The notes under the pieces were generated by a model. The model worked only from the letters and a program-made list of their open reading frames with translations, ran no database searches and was not told the DNA's origin. Position numbers and translations under genes: made by a program. From Amycolatopsis sp. CA-128772 (GTDB taxonomy: Bacteria; Actinomycetota; Actinomycetes; Mycobacteriales; Pseudonocardiaceae), in NCBI RefSeq assembly GCF_002904295.1, contig NZ_PPHG01000031.1:36922-100921 (forward strand): a stretch of 64,000 bases of DNA, read 5' to 3'. Positions 54,662-63,551 of this stretch are shown one piece after another. Numbering within the stretch: position 1 is the first letter of the stretch; each line of letters begins with the position of its first letter.

Positions 54662-55548
54662 TCCTCACCGACGAACGCTGGCGGGAACTTCTGCACGTCC
54701 GCGCCACGAACCCGGGCGCGATCCGGCAGGCGTACGCGACCCGGCGCCGGCGCTCGACGCTGCTGTCCGACCAGGGCACCCTGTTCCTGGTCGCGGCCGA
54801 CCACCCGGCCCGGGGCGCCCTCGGCGTCGGCGAGGACCCCCTGGCCATGGCCGACCGGCGGACGCTGCTCGAACGGCTGCTCGTCGCCCTGGAAAACCCG
54901 GCGGTCGACGGCCTCCTCGGCACCCCCGACGTCGTCGAGGAACTGCTGCTGCTCGGCGCCCTGCACGACAAGGTCGTCTTCGGCTCGATGAACCGCGGCG
55001 GCCTGGCCGGCGCCGACTGGGAGATCGACGACCGGTTCACCGGCTACGACGCCCGCACCCTGGTCGACTGCGGGCTCGACGGCGGCAAGATGCTGCTGCG
55101 CCTGGTCGACGCCGACCCGGGCACGATCCCGACGCTGCAGGCCTGCGCCGACGCCGTCACCGAGCTGGCCGCGTACGGCCTGATCGCCATGGTGGAGCCG
55201 CTCCCCTACCGCCGTTCGGACGGGAAGCTGGTGCTGCAGAAGGATCCCGTGTCGCTCGCGCGAGCGGTTACGGTGGCTTCGGGGCTCGGCGTGACATCCG
55301 CGCACACCTGGCTGAAGCTGCCGTCCACCGACTCGGCGGCCGTCCTGGGCGCCACCACGCTGCCGGTGGTGGTGCTCGGCGGCATGCCGTCGGGCGACCC
55401 GGCCGCCGACCTGGCCTCCTGGGGCCGGACCCTGCGCCACGACGTCGTGCGCGGCCTGGTCGTCGGCCGCACCCTGCTCTACCCGCCCGGCGGCGACGTC
55501 GGCGCCGCCGTCGAAGCCGCCGCGAAGGTCCTGGAGGCCGCGAAGTGA
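54658..55548 (+). CDS. Cgl0159-type aldolase-fold protein
   Basis: A 296-residue TIM-barrel protein. LFLVAADHPARGALGVGEDP, VVFGSMNRGGLAGADWEIDD, GGKMLLRLVDADPGTIPTLQ, LIAMVEPLPYRR, THTW-type SAHTWLKLPSTDS and VVVLGGMPSGDPAADLASWG match the Cgl0159 group of actinobacterial inositol clusters. In place of iolJ it probably cleaves the phosphorylated DKG to dihydroxyacetone phosphate and malonate semialdehyde, with the lysine in WLKLP as the Schiff-base candidate. That reaction is inferred. The GTG overlaps the iolC stop. Confidence 0.8.
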   Translation: MILTDERWRELLHVRATNPGAIRQAYATRRRRSTLLSDQGTLFLVAADHPARGALGVGEDPLAMADRRTLLERLLVALENPAVDGLLGTPDVVEELLLLGALHDKVVFGSMNRGGLAGADWEIDDRFTGYDARTLVDCGLDGGKMLLRLVDADPGTIPTLQACADAVTELAAYGLIAMVEPLPYRRSDGKLVLQKDPVSLARAVTVASGLGVTSAHTWLKLPSTDSAAVLGATTLPVVVLGGMPSGDPAADLASWGRTLRHDVVRGLVVGRTLLYPPGGDVGAAVEAAAKVLEAAK

Positions 55549-56435
55549 GCAAGCTGCACCGTCCGCTCGGGACCCTGTCCGACGGCACCGACCCGGTCCG
55601 GCTGACCCCGGACAGCGCCGGCTGGACCTACACCGGCCTGCGGGTGCTTTCCCTGGCCCCCGGCGAGGTCCGGGTCCTGCACACCGGCGAGTTCGAGGCG
55701 TTCGTGCTCCCCCTGGCCGGCTCGGCGACGGTCCGCGTCGACGGGCAGACGTTCGAGCTGGCCGGCCGCTCGTCGGTCTTCGCCCGCGTGACGGACTTCG
55801 CGTACGTGCCCCGCGACGCCGAAGTCGAGTTGTCGGCCACGGACGGGCTCGAGGTCGCGCTGCCGATGGCGCGCTGCACCCGCCGGCTCGAACCGCGCTA
55901 CGGGCCGGCCGAAGGCGTGCCCGTGGAGGTCCGCGGCGCCGGGCAGGCGACGCGGCAGGTGACCAACTTCGGCGTGCCCGGGGTGTGGGAGCACGCGGAC
56001 AAGCTGAACGCGTGCGAGCTGATCACACCGGGCGGCAACTGGTCGTCGTACCCGCCGCACAAGCACGACGAGGCGAGCGAGTGCGAAGTCGTCAACGAGG
56101 AGATCTACTACTTCCGCATCGCCGGCCGCGACGGCGTGACACCGTCCCGCGAAGGCTTCGGCTTGCACCGGACGTACACCGCCGACGGCGAGCTGGACGA
56201 GGACGTCGCCGTCCGCGACCACGACGTCTTCCTGATCCCCCGTGGCTACCACGGTCCGTGCGTGGCCGCGCCCGGCTACCCGATGTACTACCTGAACGTC
56301 CTGGCCGGGCCGGCCGAAGAGCGGTCCATGGCCTTCTGCGACGACCCCGCGCACGGCTGGGTCCGCGACACGTGGGCCACGCAGGACCCGGACCCGCGGT
56401 GCCCCGTCACGAGCCACGAAGGGCGTGTGCAGTGA
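55545..56435 (+). CDS. iolB: 5-deoxy-glucuronate isomerase
   Basis: The enzyme isomerises 5-deoxy-glucuronate to 5-dehydro-2-deoxygluconate. The 296-residue bicupin shows LAPGEVRVLHTGEFEAFVLP, SATVRVDGQTFELAGRSSVF, GNWSSYPPHKHDEASECEV, NEEIYYFRIAG and HDVFLIPRGYHGPCVAAPGY, with the metal-binding HKHDE and second-site histidine. GTG start overlaps the previous stop and its own stop overlaps iolD. Confidence 0.95.
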   Translation: MSKLHRPLGTLSDGTDPVRLTPDSAGWTYTGLRVLSLAPGEVRVLHTGEFEAFVLPLAGSATVRVDGQTFELAGRSSVFARVTDFAYVPRDAEVELSATDGLEVALPMARCTRRLEPRYGPAEGVPVEVRGAGQATRQVTNFGVPGVWEHADKLNACELITPGGNWSSYPPHKHDEASECEVVNEEIYYFRIAGRDGVTPSREGFGLHRTYTADGELDEDVAVRDHDVFLIPRGYHGPCVAAPGYPMYYLNVLAGPAEERSMAFCDDPAHGWVRDTWATQDPDPRCPVTSHEGRVQ

Positions 56436-58336
56436 ACAACTTCAGGGGTCCGGGGGCAGAGCCCTCGGCCGGGGTGCGGGGGCTGGGCCCCCGCAAGACA
56501 CAGCAGCTGACGACGGCTCAGGCGCTGGTCCGCTGGATCCTCGCCCAGCGCTCGGAAACCCTCGACGGGCGCGAAGTGCCGCTGTTCCCCGGCGTGTTCG
56601 CGATCTTCGGGCACGGCAACGTCCTCGGCCTCGGCACCGCCCTGGAGGAGCACCGCGGGGACATCCCGGTCTGGCGCGGGCACACCGAGCAGGGCATGGC
56701 CCTCGCGGCGGTCGGCCTGGCGAAGGCCACGCACCGGCGTCAGGTCGGCGTCGCGACGTCGTCGATCGGACCGGGCGCGCTCAACATGGTGACCGCGGCC
56801 GGCGTCGCCCACGCGAACCGGCTGCCGGTGCTGCTGCTGCCGGGCGACACGTTCACCAACCGGGCGCCGGACCCGGTGCTGCAGCAGATCGAGCCGTTCG
56901 GCGACGCGACCGCGACGGTGAACGACGCCTTCCGCGCGGTCTCGCGCTACTTCGACCGGATCAGCAGGCCCGAGCAGCTGATCGCGACGTTGCCGCAGGT
57001 CGCGCGGGTGCTCACGGACCCGGCGGACGCGGGTCCGGTGACCCTCGCGCTGCCGCAGGACGTCCAGGCCGAGACGTACGACTTCCCGGACGCGCTGTTC
57101 GAGCCGGTGACGCACCGCCCGCCGCGCCCGCGCCCGGACCGGCGTTCGGTCACCGAGGCCGCCGGGGTCCTGCGAGCGTCCCACCGTCCGCTGCTGGTGC
57201 TCGGCGGGGGCGTCCGGTACTCCGGGGCCGGGCAGCGCGCGCTGGACTTCGCCGAACGGCACGGGATTCCGCTCGTCGAAACCACGGCGGGCCGCACGCT
57301 GGTGCCCCACCGGCACCCGCTGCACGCGGGGCCGCTGGGCATCACCGGCTCGACGTCGGCGAACGTCGTCGCCGCGGCGGCGGACGTCGTACTCGCGGTG
57401 GGGACGCGGCTGCAGGACTTCACGACGGCGTCCTGGACGGTCTTCTCCCCCGACGTCCGGCTGGTGTCGCTCAACGCGGCCCGGTTCGACGCGGTGAAGC
57501 ACGGGGCGCTGTCAGTCGTCGGGGACGCCGACGCGGGCCTGACGGACCTCGCCGCGCAGCTGGAGAGCTGGCGGGTGGACCCGGCGTGGACGTCCAGGGC
57601 CGCCACCGAGCGGGCGGCCTGGGACGCGCACATCGACTCGCTGCGGTCCCCGTCCGGCGAGCTGCCGTCGTACGCGCAGGTCGTCGGGGTGGTGAACGAC
57701 CTGTCGGCGGCCGGCGACTACGTCATGACGGCGTCGGGCGGGCTGCCGGGCGAGCTGATCGGCGGCTGGCGCGGGTCCGGTTCGGTCTCGATGGACGTCG
57801 AGTACGGCTTCTCCTGCATGGGTTACGAGCTGTCCGGTGCGTGGGGCGCGGCGATCGCCCACCCGGGTCTGGTGACGACGCTCCTGGGTGACGGCTCGTA
57901 CCTGATGTTGAATTCGGAGCTGTTCTCGGCCGCATTCGCCGGTCACCCGTTCGTCGCCGTGGTGTGCGACAACGACGGGTACGCCGTGATCGCCCGCCTG
58001 CAGGAGGGCCAGGGCGGGAAGCCGTTCAACAACTTCTACGCCGACTGCACGACTTCGCACGCTTCGCCACCGCGAGTCGACTTCGCCCGCCACGCGGAGT
58101 CCCTGGGCTGCGTGGTGTTCACGGCGTCCACTGTGGACTCACTTCGTGACGCATACGCTTCGGCTCGCGAGGCAGCGGTCTCGGAGCAGCGCCCGGCCGT
58201 CGTCGTGGTGAAGACGCAGCCGTCGAGCTGGACCGAGGCCGGGGCCTGGTGGGAGGTCGGCGTGCCCGGGCACCTGACCGGGCGGGACGGCTACGAGCGC
58301 GGGAAGGGCGGCCAGGTGCGTTACCTCGGGTCCTGA
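56432..58336 (+). CDS. iolD: 3D-(3,5/4)-trihydroxycyclohexane-1,2-dione hydrolase
   Basis: A thiamine-diphosphate enzyme that opens the dione ring. The 634-residue protein has TTAQALVRWILAQRS, FGHGNVLGLGTALEE, WRGHTEQGMALAAVGLAKAT (catalytic glutamate), GPGALNMVTAAG, and the diphosphate-magnesium motif LLGDGSYLMLNSELFSAAFA. The first 22 or so residues (NNFRGPGAEPSAGVRGLGPR) are not conserved; they are encoded by a GC-rich palindromic repeat between the GTG and the family start KTQQLTTAQAL. The last 16 bases overlap the convergent propeller gene. Confidence 0.94.
   Translation: MNNFRGPGAEPSAGVRGLGPRKTQQLTTAQALVRWILAQRSETLDGREVPLFPGVFAIFGHGNVLGLGTALEEHRGDIPVWRGHTEQGMALAAVGLAKATHRRQVGVATSSIGPGALNMVTAAGVAHANRLPVLLLPGDTFTNRAPDPVLQQIEPFGDATATVNDAFRAVSRYFDRISRPEQLIATLPQVARVLTDPADAGPVTLALPQDVQAETYDFPDALFEPVTHRPPRPRPDRRSVTEAAGVLRASHRPLLVLGGGVRYSGAGQRALDFAERHGIPLVETTAGRTLVPHRHPLHAGPLGITGSTSANVVAAAADVVLAVGTRLQDFTTASWTVFSPDVRLVSLNAARFDAVKHGALSVVGDADAGLTDLAAQLESWRVDPAWTSRAATERAAWDAHIDSLRSPSGELPSYAQVVGVVNDLSAAGDYVMTASGGLPGELIGGWRGSGSVSMDVEYGFSCMGYELSGAWGAAIAHPGLVTTLLGDGSYLMLNSELFSAAFAGHPFVAVVCDNDGYAVIARLQEGQGGKPFNNFYADCTTSHASPPRVDFARHAESLGCVVFTASTVDSLRDAYASAREAAVSEQRPAVVVVKTQPSSWTEAGAWWEVGVPGHLTGRDGYERGKGGQVRYLGS
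56445..56494. repeat. GC-rich double-hairpin element inside iolD
   Basis: Two hairpins lie in codons 5-21: CGGGGGC-AGA-GCCCTCG (56451-56466, one G-T pair) and the perfect GCGGGGGC-TGG-GCCCCCGC (56476-56494). The string GGGGTCCGGGGGCAGAGCCC is like short palindromic repeats usually found between genes in actinobacteria. Confidence 0.7.
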
Positions 58337-59274
58337 GTGACGGCCGGCGACGCCGCCCCGGCCACCAGCCGGCGCGGCGCGCCGGAGCCGTCCGCCGGGA
58401 CCGCCCAGACGGCGTTCTCCAGGCCGTACAGGATCGTGTGGTCGTCCTGCCACAGCGCCTGGTCATCGACGCTGCGGGTCTCGGCGAGCTCGGTTTCCTC
58501 CAGGCTCGCCAGGTCCAGGACCGAGAGCCGCCAGACGCCTTCGCCGACCTTCTTCTTGAAGGCGACCCGCTTGCCGTCCGGGGACAGCGACGGGCATTCG
58601 ACGTTCTCGCGCAGGGTTTTCCCGCGGAAGCGCTGGTAGTCCGCTTCGACGAGGTACGTCTTGCCCTTACTGCCCAAGGTGGCGTAGAAGTGGTTGCCGT
58701 CGGGGGTGAAGGTGATGCCCCAGTAGTTGACGTCGGCCGCGAAGTAGCGGTCGTCGTTCTTGAAGACCGGGAGCTCCTCGATCGTCTTGACGAGCCGTCC
58801 GGTGTCGACCTCGTAGAGCCCGGCGCGCGTCGAGAAGCCGGTCTGGGCGTACGAATCGCCGGTGACGAACAGTGTCCAGCCGACGCGCCTGCCGTCCGGC
58901 GAGACGCGTGCGCGGCTCGGCGTCCCCGGCAGGGTTTCGGTGTGGCGGACGGCGAGGTGGTCGTCGAGGACGAGGACGTCGGTGATCGCCGGGAGCGTGC
59001 CGGGCCGGACGGCCAGGCACACCGCCGTCTGCTTCGCCACCGCGAACCGGTCGCACTTGAGGCCGCTGAGCTGCGGTTTCGCCTGGGTGTCGCCGAGCGG
59101 GACGGCGCCGACGCGGCCGCTGGCCGTGTCGCGGAACAGCAGCTGCCCGGGGGCGAGGGTCACCGCGGCGGCGGGTTCGGCGGCCGCCGTGCCGTGCCGC
59201 GCACTGACCGTGTAGGTGACGGCGGCGGCGACCAGGAGGGCCGTGCCGCCGAGGGCGAGGACGAGTTTCTTCAC
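58321..59274 (-). CDS. TolB-like beta-propeller protein, membrane-anchored
   Basis: A 317-residue protein. KKLVLALGGTALLVAAAVTY is an N-terminal signal anchor. The rest has TolB/WD40-like blades: RVSPDGRRVGWTLFVTGDSY, GITFTPDGNHFYATLGS, CPSLSPDGKRVAFKKKVGEG and VDDQALWQDDHTILYGLENA, each with the S/T-PDG-K/R-R-V turn. An extracytoplasmic binding or scaffold role is likely. The GTG overlaps the MFS gene's stop, so they form an operon. The end overlaps iolD by 16 bases. Confidence 0.8.
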   Translation of the reverse strand: MKKLVLALGGTALLVAAAVTYTVSARHGTAAAEPAAAVTLAPGQLLFRDTASGRVGAVPLGDTQAKPQLSGLKCDRFAVAKQTAVCLAVRPGTLPAITDVLVLDDHLAVRHTETLPGTPSRARVSPDGRRVGWTLFVTGDSYAQTGFSTRAGLYEVDTGRLVKTIEELPVFKNDDRYFAADVNYWGITFTPDGNHFYATLGSKGKTYLVEADYQRFRGKTLRENVECPSLSPDGKRVAFKKKVGEGVWRLSVLDLASLEETELAETRSVDDQALWQDDHTILYGLENAVWAVPADGSGAPRRLVAGAASPAVTQDPR

Positions 59275-60503
59275 GGGCGCACCGGTTTCGCGAAGGCGGC
59301 GGCGAGGGCGACGGCGGCCAGGCAGACCGCGGCGACGAGCACCGCGGGCCGCAGGTCCCACAGCGTCCACGCCAGTCCGAACAGGACGGAGGAGAGCATC
59401 CGGGCCACGGCCTGGCCCGTCTGCACCACGGCCAGCCCGGTGGCGCGCAGGCCGGCCGGGATGAGCGGGCCGGCGGCGGCCATCAGGACGCCGTCGGTGG
59501 CCGCGTAGAACACGCCGTGCAGGCCGAGCGCGACCACGGCGAGCCACAGCCCCGCCTGCGGGCCGCACAGCAGCACCAGGGCCACGCACAGGGCCACGTG
59601 CCCGCCGAGGAACACCGGCCAGCGGCCGACGCGGTCGGCGAGCTTGCCCAGCGGCACGGCCAGCAGCAGGTAGACCCCGGCCGTACCCAGCGGCAGCAGC
59701 GGGAAGTACGTCGCCGCGATCTCCCAGCGACGTTGCAGGATCAGGTAGACGAACGAGTCGCCGACCGTCACCAGGCCCAGCAGGGCGGCCCAGAGCGTCA
59801 CGCGCCGGAAGTCCTGCTGCTTCAGGAGGCCGAACGCGGCCCGTGCGGACACCGCCGCGCGGTCGACGCTGCCGGGCCGGTCGCGGACGAACAGGGCCAG
59901 CAGCAGCACGGCGATGGCCGCGATGCAGAAGCTGGTGAAGAACACGCTGGTGTAGCTGCCGAGGCTCAGCGCGAGCACCGCCATGGCCACCAGCGGGCCG
60001 AGGAACGCGCCGACGGTGTCCATCGCCCGGTGCACCCCGAACGACCGGCCGAGGGTGGCCGGCTCGCTGGACAGCGAGATGAGCGCGTCGCGCGGGCCGG
60101 TGCGCAGCCCCTTGCCGGTGCGGTCGGCGGCGAGGACGACCCCGATGGCCGCGACCGACGAACCGGCCGCGACCAGGCCGAGCTTGCACACCGCGGACAA
60201 GCCGTACCCGAACCCCGCGACGGCCTTGAGCCGCCGCCACCGGTCGGCGAGGTGCCCGCCGAGCACCCGCACGACCGCGGTCGCGCCGGCGTAGAGCCCG
60301 TCGAGCAGCCCGAACTGCAGCGGGTTCAGGCCGAGGCCGAGCACCAGGTAGAGCGGGAGGACGGCGGTGACCATCTCCGACGAGACGTCGGTGACCAGGC
60401 TGACCATCCCGAGCGCCACCACGTTGGCGGACACCCGCTTCAGGGCCGGCTTGCGGTCGGTTCCCGAGGCCGGGTCCGAGGTACGGCTTGCCGCGATGTA
60501 CAT
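59271..60503 (-). CDS. MFS transporter
   Basis: A 410-residue protein with twelve predicted helices. The MFS loop 2-3 motif is GGHLADRWRRLKAVAGFGYG, and the mirror loop is GKLADRVGRWPVFLGGHVAL. EMVTAVLPLYLVLGLGLNPL and RTGPRDALISLSSEPATLGR resemble a group of small-molecule exporters with no settled substrate. It is translationally coupled to the TolB-like propeller gene. Drug efflux is possible but not shown. Confidence 0.88.
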   Translation of the reverse strand: MYIAASRTSDPASGTDRKPALKRVSANVVALGMVSLVTDVSSEMVTAVLPLYLVLGLGLNPLQFGLLDGLYAGATAVVRVLGGHLADRWRRLKAVAGFGYGLSAVCKLGLVAAGSSVAAIGVVLAADRTGKGLRTGPRDALISLSSEPATLGRSFGVHRAMDTVGAFLGPLVAMAVLALSLGSYTSVFFTSFCIAAIAVLLLALFVRDRPGSVDRAAVSARAAFGLLKQQDFRRVTLWAALLGLVTVGDSFVYLILQRRWEIAATYFPLLPLGTAGVYLLLAVPLGKLADRVGRWPVFLGGHVALCVALVLLCGPQAGLWLAVVALGLHGVFYAATDGVLMAAAGPLIPAGLRATGLAVVQTGQAVARMLSSVLFGLAWTLWDLRPAVLVAAVCLAAVALAAAFAKPVRP

Positions 60504-60513
60504 GCCCGCGCTC

Positions 60514-62109
60514 CTAGTGGCAGGTGTAGGTCGGGCTGTTGTCCAGGACCTTGCCGTCGACGCCGATGAGCTGCGTCTGGAACGTGGTGTCCGTCATCGA
60601 CAGCTTCAGGACGCCGAAGGTCTTCAGCAGCTTGGCCGTCGTCGCGTGCGCCGGGCTCAGGTCGTAGAGGTTGGCGCCGCCACTGCCGCCGACGATCTCG
60701 ACCGGGCCGTTCGCGTCCGCCTTGCCGTCGGCGTTCTGCGGGACGAACCGCTCGTAGTCGTGGTCGTGGCCGTTGAGCACGAGGTCGGCCTTGTTGGCGA
60801 CCAGGAGGTTCCAGAGCTCGATGCTGTCCTTGTTGTCACCGTGGTCGCCGGAGCTCCACCGCGGGTGGTGGTAGTACGCGGCGACGCAGCCCTTCTTGTT
60901 GTCGGCGAGGTCCTGCTTGAGCCAGGTGATCTGGGGCGGCTCGGCGAAATCGTCGTGGGTGACGAAGTCGTTGGAGTCCAGGGCGATGAAGTGCCAGTTG
61001 CCCATTTCCCAGCTGTAGTACCGCTTGCCCTGCGGCTTCGCGATGGCGCCGAAGTAGTCGTCGTAGCCCTTGTACGGCGTGTCGTCGTAGGTCTCGTGGT
61101 TGCCGGGGATCGGCTTGGTCTTGTTCTTGAACTTGCCCCACGTGGTGTCGTAGTAGGACTTGAAGTCCGAGAGGTGGGCGTCGTCGTACTGGTTGTCGCC
61201 CATGGTGATCACGGCCGCGGGGTTCATGTTCTCGACGAGCTTCGCGGTCTTGGGGTGGACGCAGCCGGAACTGCTCGCGGTGCACTGTTCGGCGATGTCA
61301 CCGGCCGCGGCGAGGACGAAGCCCGCGCTCCCGGCCGCGGTCTTCACCGTGATCGGCGGGCTCGCGGCCGAGACGTTCCCCGCGGCGTCACGGGCGCGGA
61401 CCGCGTAGGTGTAGCTGGTGGCCGGGGTGAGCCCGGTGTCGGTGTAGGACGTCGTCGCGCTGGTGGCGACGGCCGTGCCGTTGCGGAGGATGTCGTATCC
61501 GGTGACGCCGACGTTGTCGGTGGCGGCGCCCCAGGTCAGCGGGACGCTCGTGGCGGTCGCGGTGCCCGCGGCGAGGCCGGCCGGGGTGGTCGGGGCCTGG
61601 GTGTCGCTGTCGGTGCTGCCGAAGACCTGCATCTCCCAGAAGGAGTAGCCGTAGCTCGTGGCGCGGGTGAGGCCGACGAAGCGCACGAAGCGGCCGCGGG
61701 CGGTGAGGCCGCCGAGGTCGTCGATCTTGCCGTCACCGGTGTCGACGGTGGCGGCTGTGGTGAACGTCGTGCCGTCGTCGGAGACCTCGACGCGGTACTT
61801 CTTGGCGTAGGCGGCTTCCCAGTTGAGGACGACGCGGTGGATGCTCGCGGACTGGCCGAGGTCGATCCGCAGCCACTGCGGGTCGGAGCCCTCGGCGCTG
61901 GCCCAGCGGGTGGTGGTGCTGCCGTCGACGGCCTTGGCGCCGGTGTAGGACGAGCTTTCGGTCGTCGAGGTGGCAACGGGCTTCCCCTGCGAGAGCAGGA
62001 CATCGGCGGCCTGGGTGGAGGCGGCCGCGGCGATCGCGGACGGCAACAGCACCACGGCGGCGATCACCGGGGTGAGTCGGGCTAAAGGACGTAGGCGGGT
62101 GGACGGCAC
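60514..62109 (-). CDS. Secreted metallophosphoesterase with discoidin and FN3 domains
   Basis: A 531-residue exported protein. The signal peptide spans about 1-33 (RLTPVIAAVVLLPSAIAAAA). Residues 35-170 are an F5/8 type C (discoidin) domain: LLSQGKPVATSTTESSSYTG, WASAEGSDPQWLRIDLGQ and VVLNWEAAYAKKYRVEVSDD. Residues 185-265 are a fibronectin III repeat. Residues 280-525 are a calcineurin-like phosphoesterase with AAAGDIAEQ, TMGDNQYDD, PIPGNHETYD, AAYYHHPRWSSG and LNGHDHDYERF metal ligands. AAGGAG precedes the GTG at 62109. The domain set suggests binding and dephosphorylation of an extracellular polymer. Confidence 0.92.
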   Translation of the reverse strand: MPSTRLRPLARLTPVIAAVVLLPSAIAAAASTQAADVLLSQGKPVATSTTESSSYTGAKAVDGSTTTRWASAEGSDPQWLRIDLGQSASIHRVVLNWEAAYAKKYRVEVSDDGTTFTTAATVDTGDGKIDDLGGLTARGRFVRFVGLTRATSYGYSFWEMQVFGSTDSDTQAPTTPAGLAAGTATATSVPLTWGAATDNVGVTGYDILRNGTAVATSATTSYTDTGLTPATSYTYAVRARDAAGNVSAASPPITVKTAAGSAGFVLAAAGDIAEQCTASSSGCVHPKTAKLVENMNPAAVITMGDNQYDDAHLSDFKSYYDTTWGKFKNKTKPIPGNHETYDDTPYKGYDDYFGAIAKPQGKRYYSWEMGNWHFIALDSNDFVTHDDFAEPPQITWLKQDLADNKKGCVAAYYHHPRWSSGDHGDNKDSIELWNLLVANKADLVLNGHDHDYERFVPQNADGKADANGPVEIVGGSGGANLYDLSPAHATTAKLLKTFGVLKLSMTDTTFQTQLIGVDGKVLDNSPTYTCH

Positions 62110-62483
62110 GTCGCGCTCCTTACGGGCCTGGCGGTGGCTGGTGGGCTGCGGCGTCGGGTTGACCAAACTGTTAGGAAAGTTTCCTAACTAAGCGGGACTT
62201 TAACGAGAGGACGTTCCGGCTGACAAGGCTTGTCTTGCCGTTGAATCGGTCAAGAGGGTGGGTTTTTCTCGGTTTCCGCTGCTCAGCACGTGTTCCGGTG
62301 ACCGGGATACTGCGCCGGGGGGCGGGACCGGTGATCCGACCTATGCCTTCCCGTTGGCCCGCAAGGGAAAGGAGCTCGCGTCAAGATCACCCGATTCAGC
62401 GACTGTGGTTCGCACAGGTGTTCGGTAGCTTCGGATGTATGGCCCAGACACCCCGCCCTCTGACCATCCGCCGAAGACCCGGT
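62110..62483. other. 374-base gene-free interval
   Basis: It holds the promoter of the metallophosphoesterase gene, the palindrome at 62170-62188 and otherwise no convincing gene. An open plus-strand frame that begins near 62439 is antisense to the monooxygenase gene and lacks coding character. Confidence 0.6.
62170..62188. promoter_or_regulatory. Palindrome GTTAGGAAAGTTTCCTAAC
   Basis: Perfect nine-base arms around one G, 61 bases upstream of the metallophosphoesterase start. The size and AT-rich core fit a regulator site in its promoter. Similar GGAAA/TTTCC palindromes occur before secreted hydrolases in actinobacteria as I recall. The binding protein is unknown. Confidence 0.7.
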
Positions 62484-63551
62484 TCAGCCTTCCGGACGCA
62501 GCAGTTTCCGGATCTCCGCCACCGCGGCGCGTCCCGCCCGGTTCGCCCCGACCGTGCTCGCCGACGGCCCGTACCCCACCAGGTGCAGCCGCGGCTCGAG
62601 CACCACCCGCGTGCCGTCCATGCGGATCCCGCCTCCCGCTTCACGGACGTGCAGCGGTGCGAGGTGGTCGATCGCCGCGCGGAAGCCGGTCGCCCAGAGG
62701 ATCACGTCGGCGTCGAACCGCGAGCCGTCCGCCCAGGCGACCCCGGCCGGCGTGATCCGCTCGAACATCGGCCGCCGGTCGAGAAGCCCGGCGGCGCGGG
62801 CGGCCCGCACCTCCGGCGTCACGGCGAGATCGGTGACGCTGACAACGCTTTCGGGCGGCAGCCCGGCCCGCACCCGCTCGTCGACCTTCGCGACGGCGCT
62901 GCGTCCCCAGTCCTCGCTGAAGGGCTCATCCCGCCACACGGGCGGCCGGCGCGTCACCCAGGCCGTCGCCCGGGCGAGCGGCCCGAACTCCATGAGCAGC
63001 TGAACGGCGGACGCCCCACCCCCGACGACGACCACCCGCAGCCCCCGGAACTCCGCGGGCCCGGCGTAGTCGGCGGTGTGCAGCTGCCGCCCGGCGAAGG
63101 TCTCCTGCCCGGGGTAGCGCGGCCAGAAGGGCCGGTCCCAGGTCCCGGTGGCACTGATGACGGCCCGCGCAGCCCACGATTCGGCCGGGCTGGAAACGAC
63201 GAGCCGCTCCCCCGCCCGCGTCACGGACCGGACGTCGACGGGCCGCACCACGGGAAGGTCGTAGAGGCTTTCGAAGCGCCCGAAGTACTCGGAGACCACT
63301 TCGGAGGCGGGACGCGTGACATCCGGGGTCCCGAAGGCCATCCCGGGCAGATCATGGATGCCGTGCACTTTTCCGAGGACGAGAGAAGGCCACCGGTACT
63401 GCCAAGCACCCCCGGCCCGCTTACCGTGGTCGAGAACAACGAACCCCCGCCGGTTGGCGAACCCGGCCCGCCGAAGGTGATAGGCAGCGGACAGCCCAGC
63501 CTGCCCAGCCCCGACCACCACGACGTCCGTCTCGTGATCCGCACCGCTCAT
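62484..63551 (-). CDS. Flavin-containing monooxygenase-like oxidoreductase
   Basis: A 355-residue NAD(P)/FAD protein. The FAD motif is DVVVVGAGQAGLSAAYHLRR at the N-terminus; LRVVVVGGGASAVQLLMEFG is the second GxGxxG-like NAD(P) motif, and VILWATGFRAAIDHLAP is the ATG motif of group B monooxygenases. WQYRWPSLVLGKVHGIHDLP and EPRLHLVGYGPSASTVGANR also fit. The ATG at 63551 begins the conserved FAD strand; the frame continues upstream without support. The substrate cannot be told. Confidence 0.85.
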   Translation of the reverse strand: MSGADHETDVVVVGAGQAGLSAAYHLRRAGFANRRGFVVLDHGKRAGGAWQYRWPSLVLGKVHGIHDLPGMAFGTPDVTRPASEVVSEYFGRFESLYDLPVVRPVDVRSVTRAGERLVVSSPAESWAARAVISATGTWDRPFWPRYPGQETFAGRQLHTADYAGPAEFRGLRVVVVGGGASAVQLLMEFGPLARATAWVTRRPPVWRDEPFSEDWGRSAVAKVDERVRAGLPPESVVSVTDLAVTPEVRAARAAGLLDRRPMFERITPAGVAWADGSRFDADVILWATGFRAAIDHLAPLHVREAGGGIRMDGTRVVLEPRLHLVGYGPSASTVGANRAGRAAVAEIRKLLRPEG

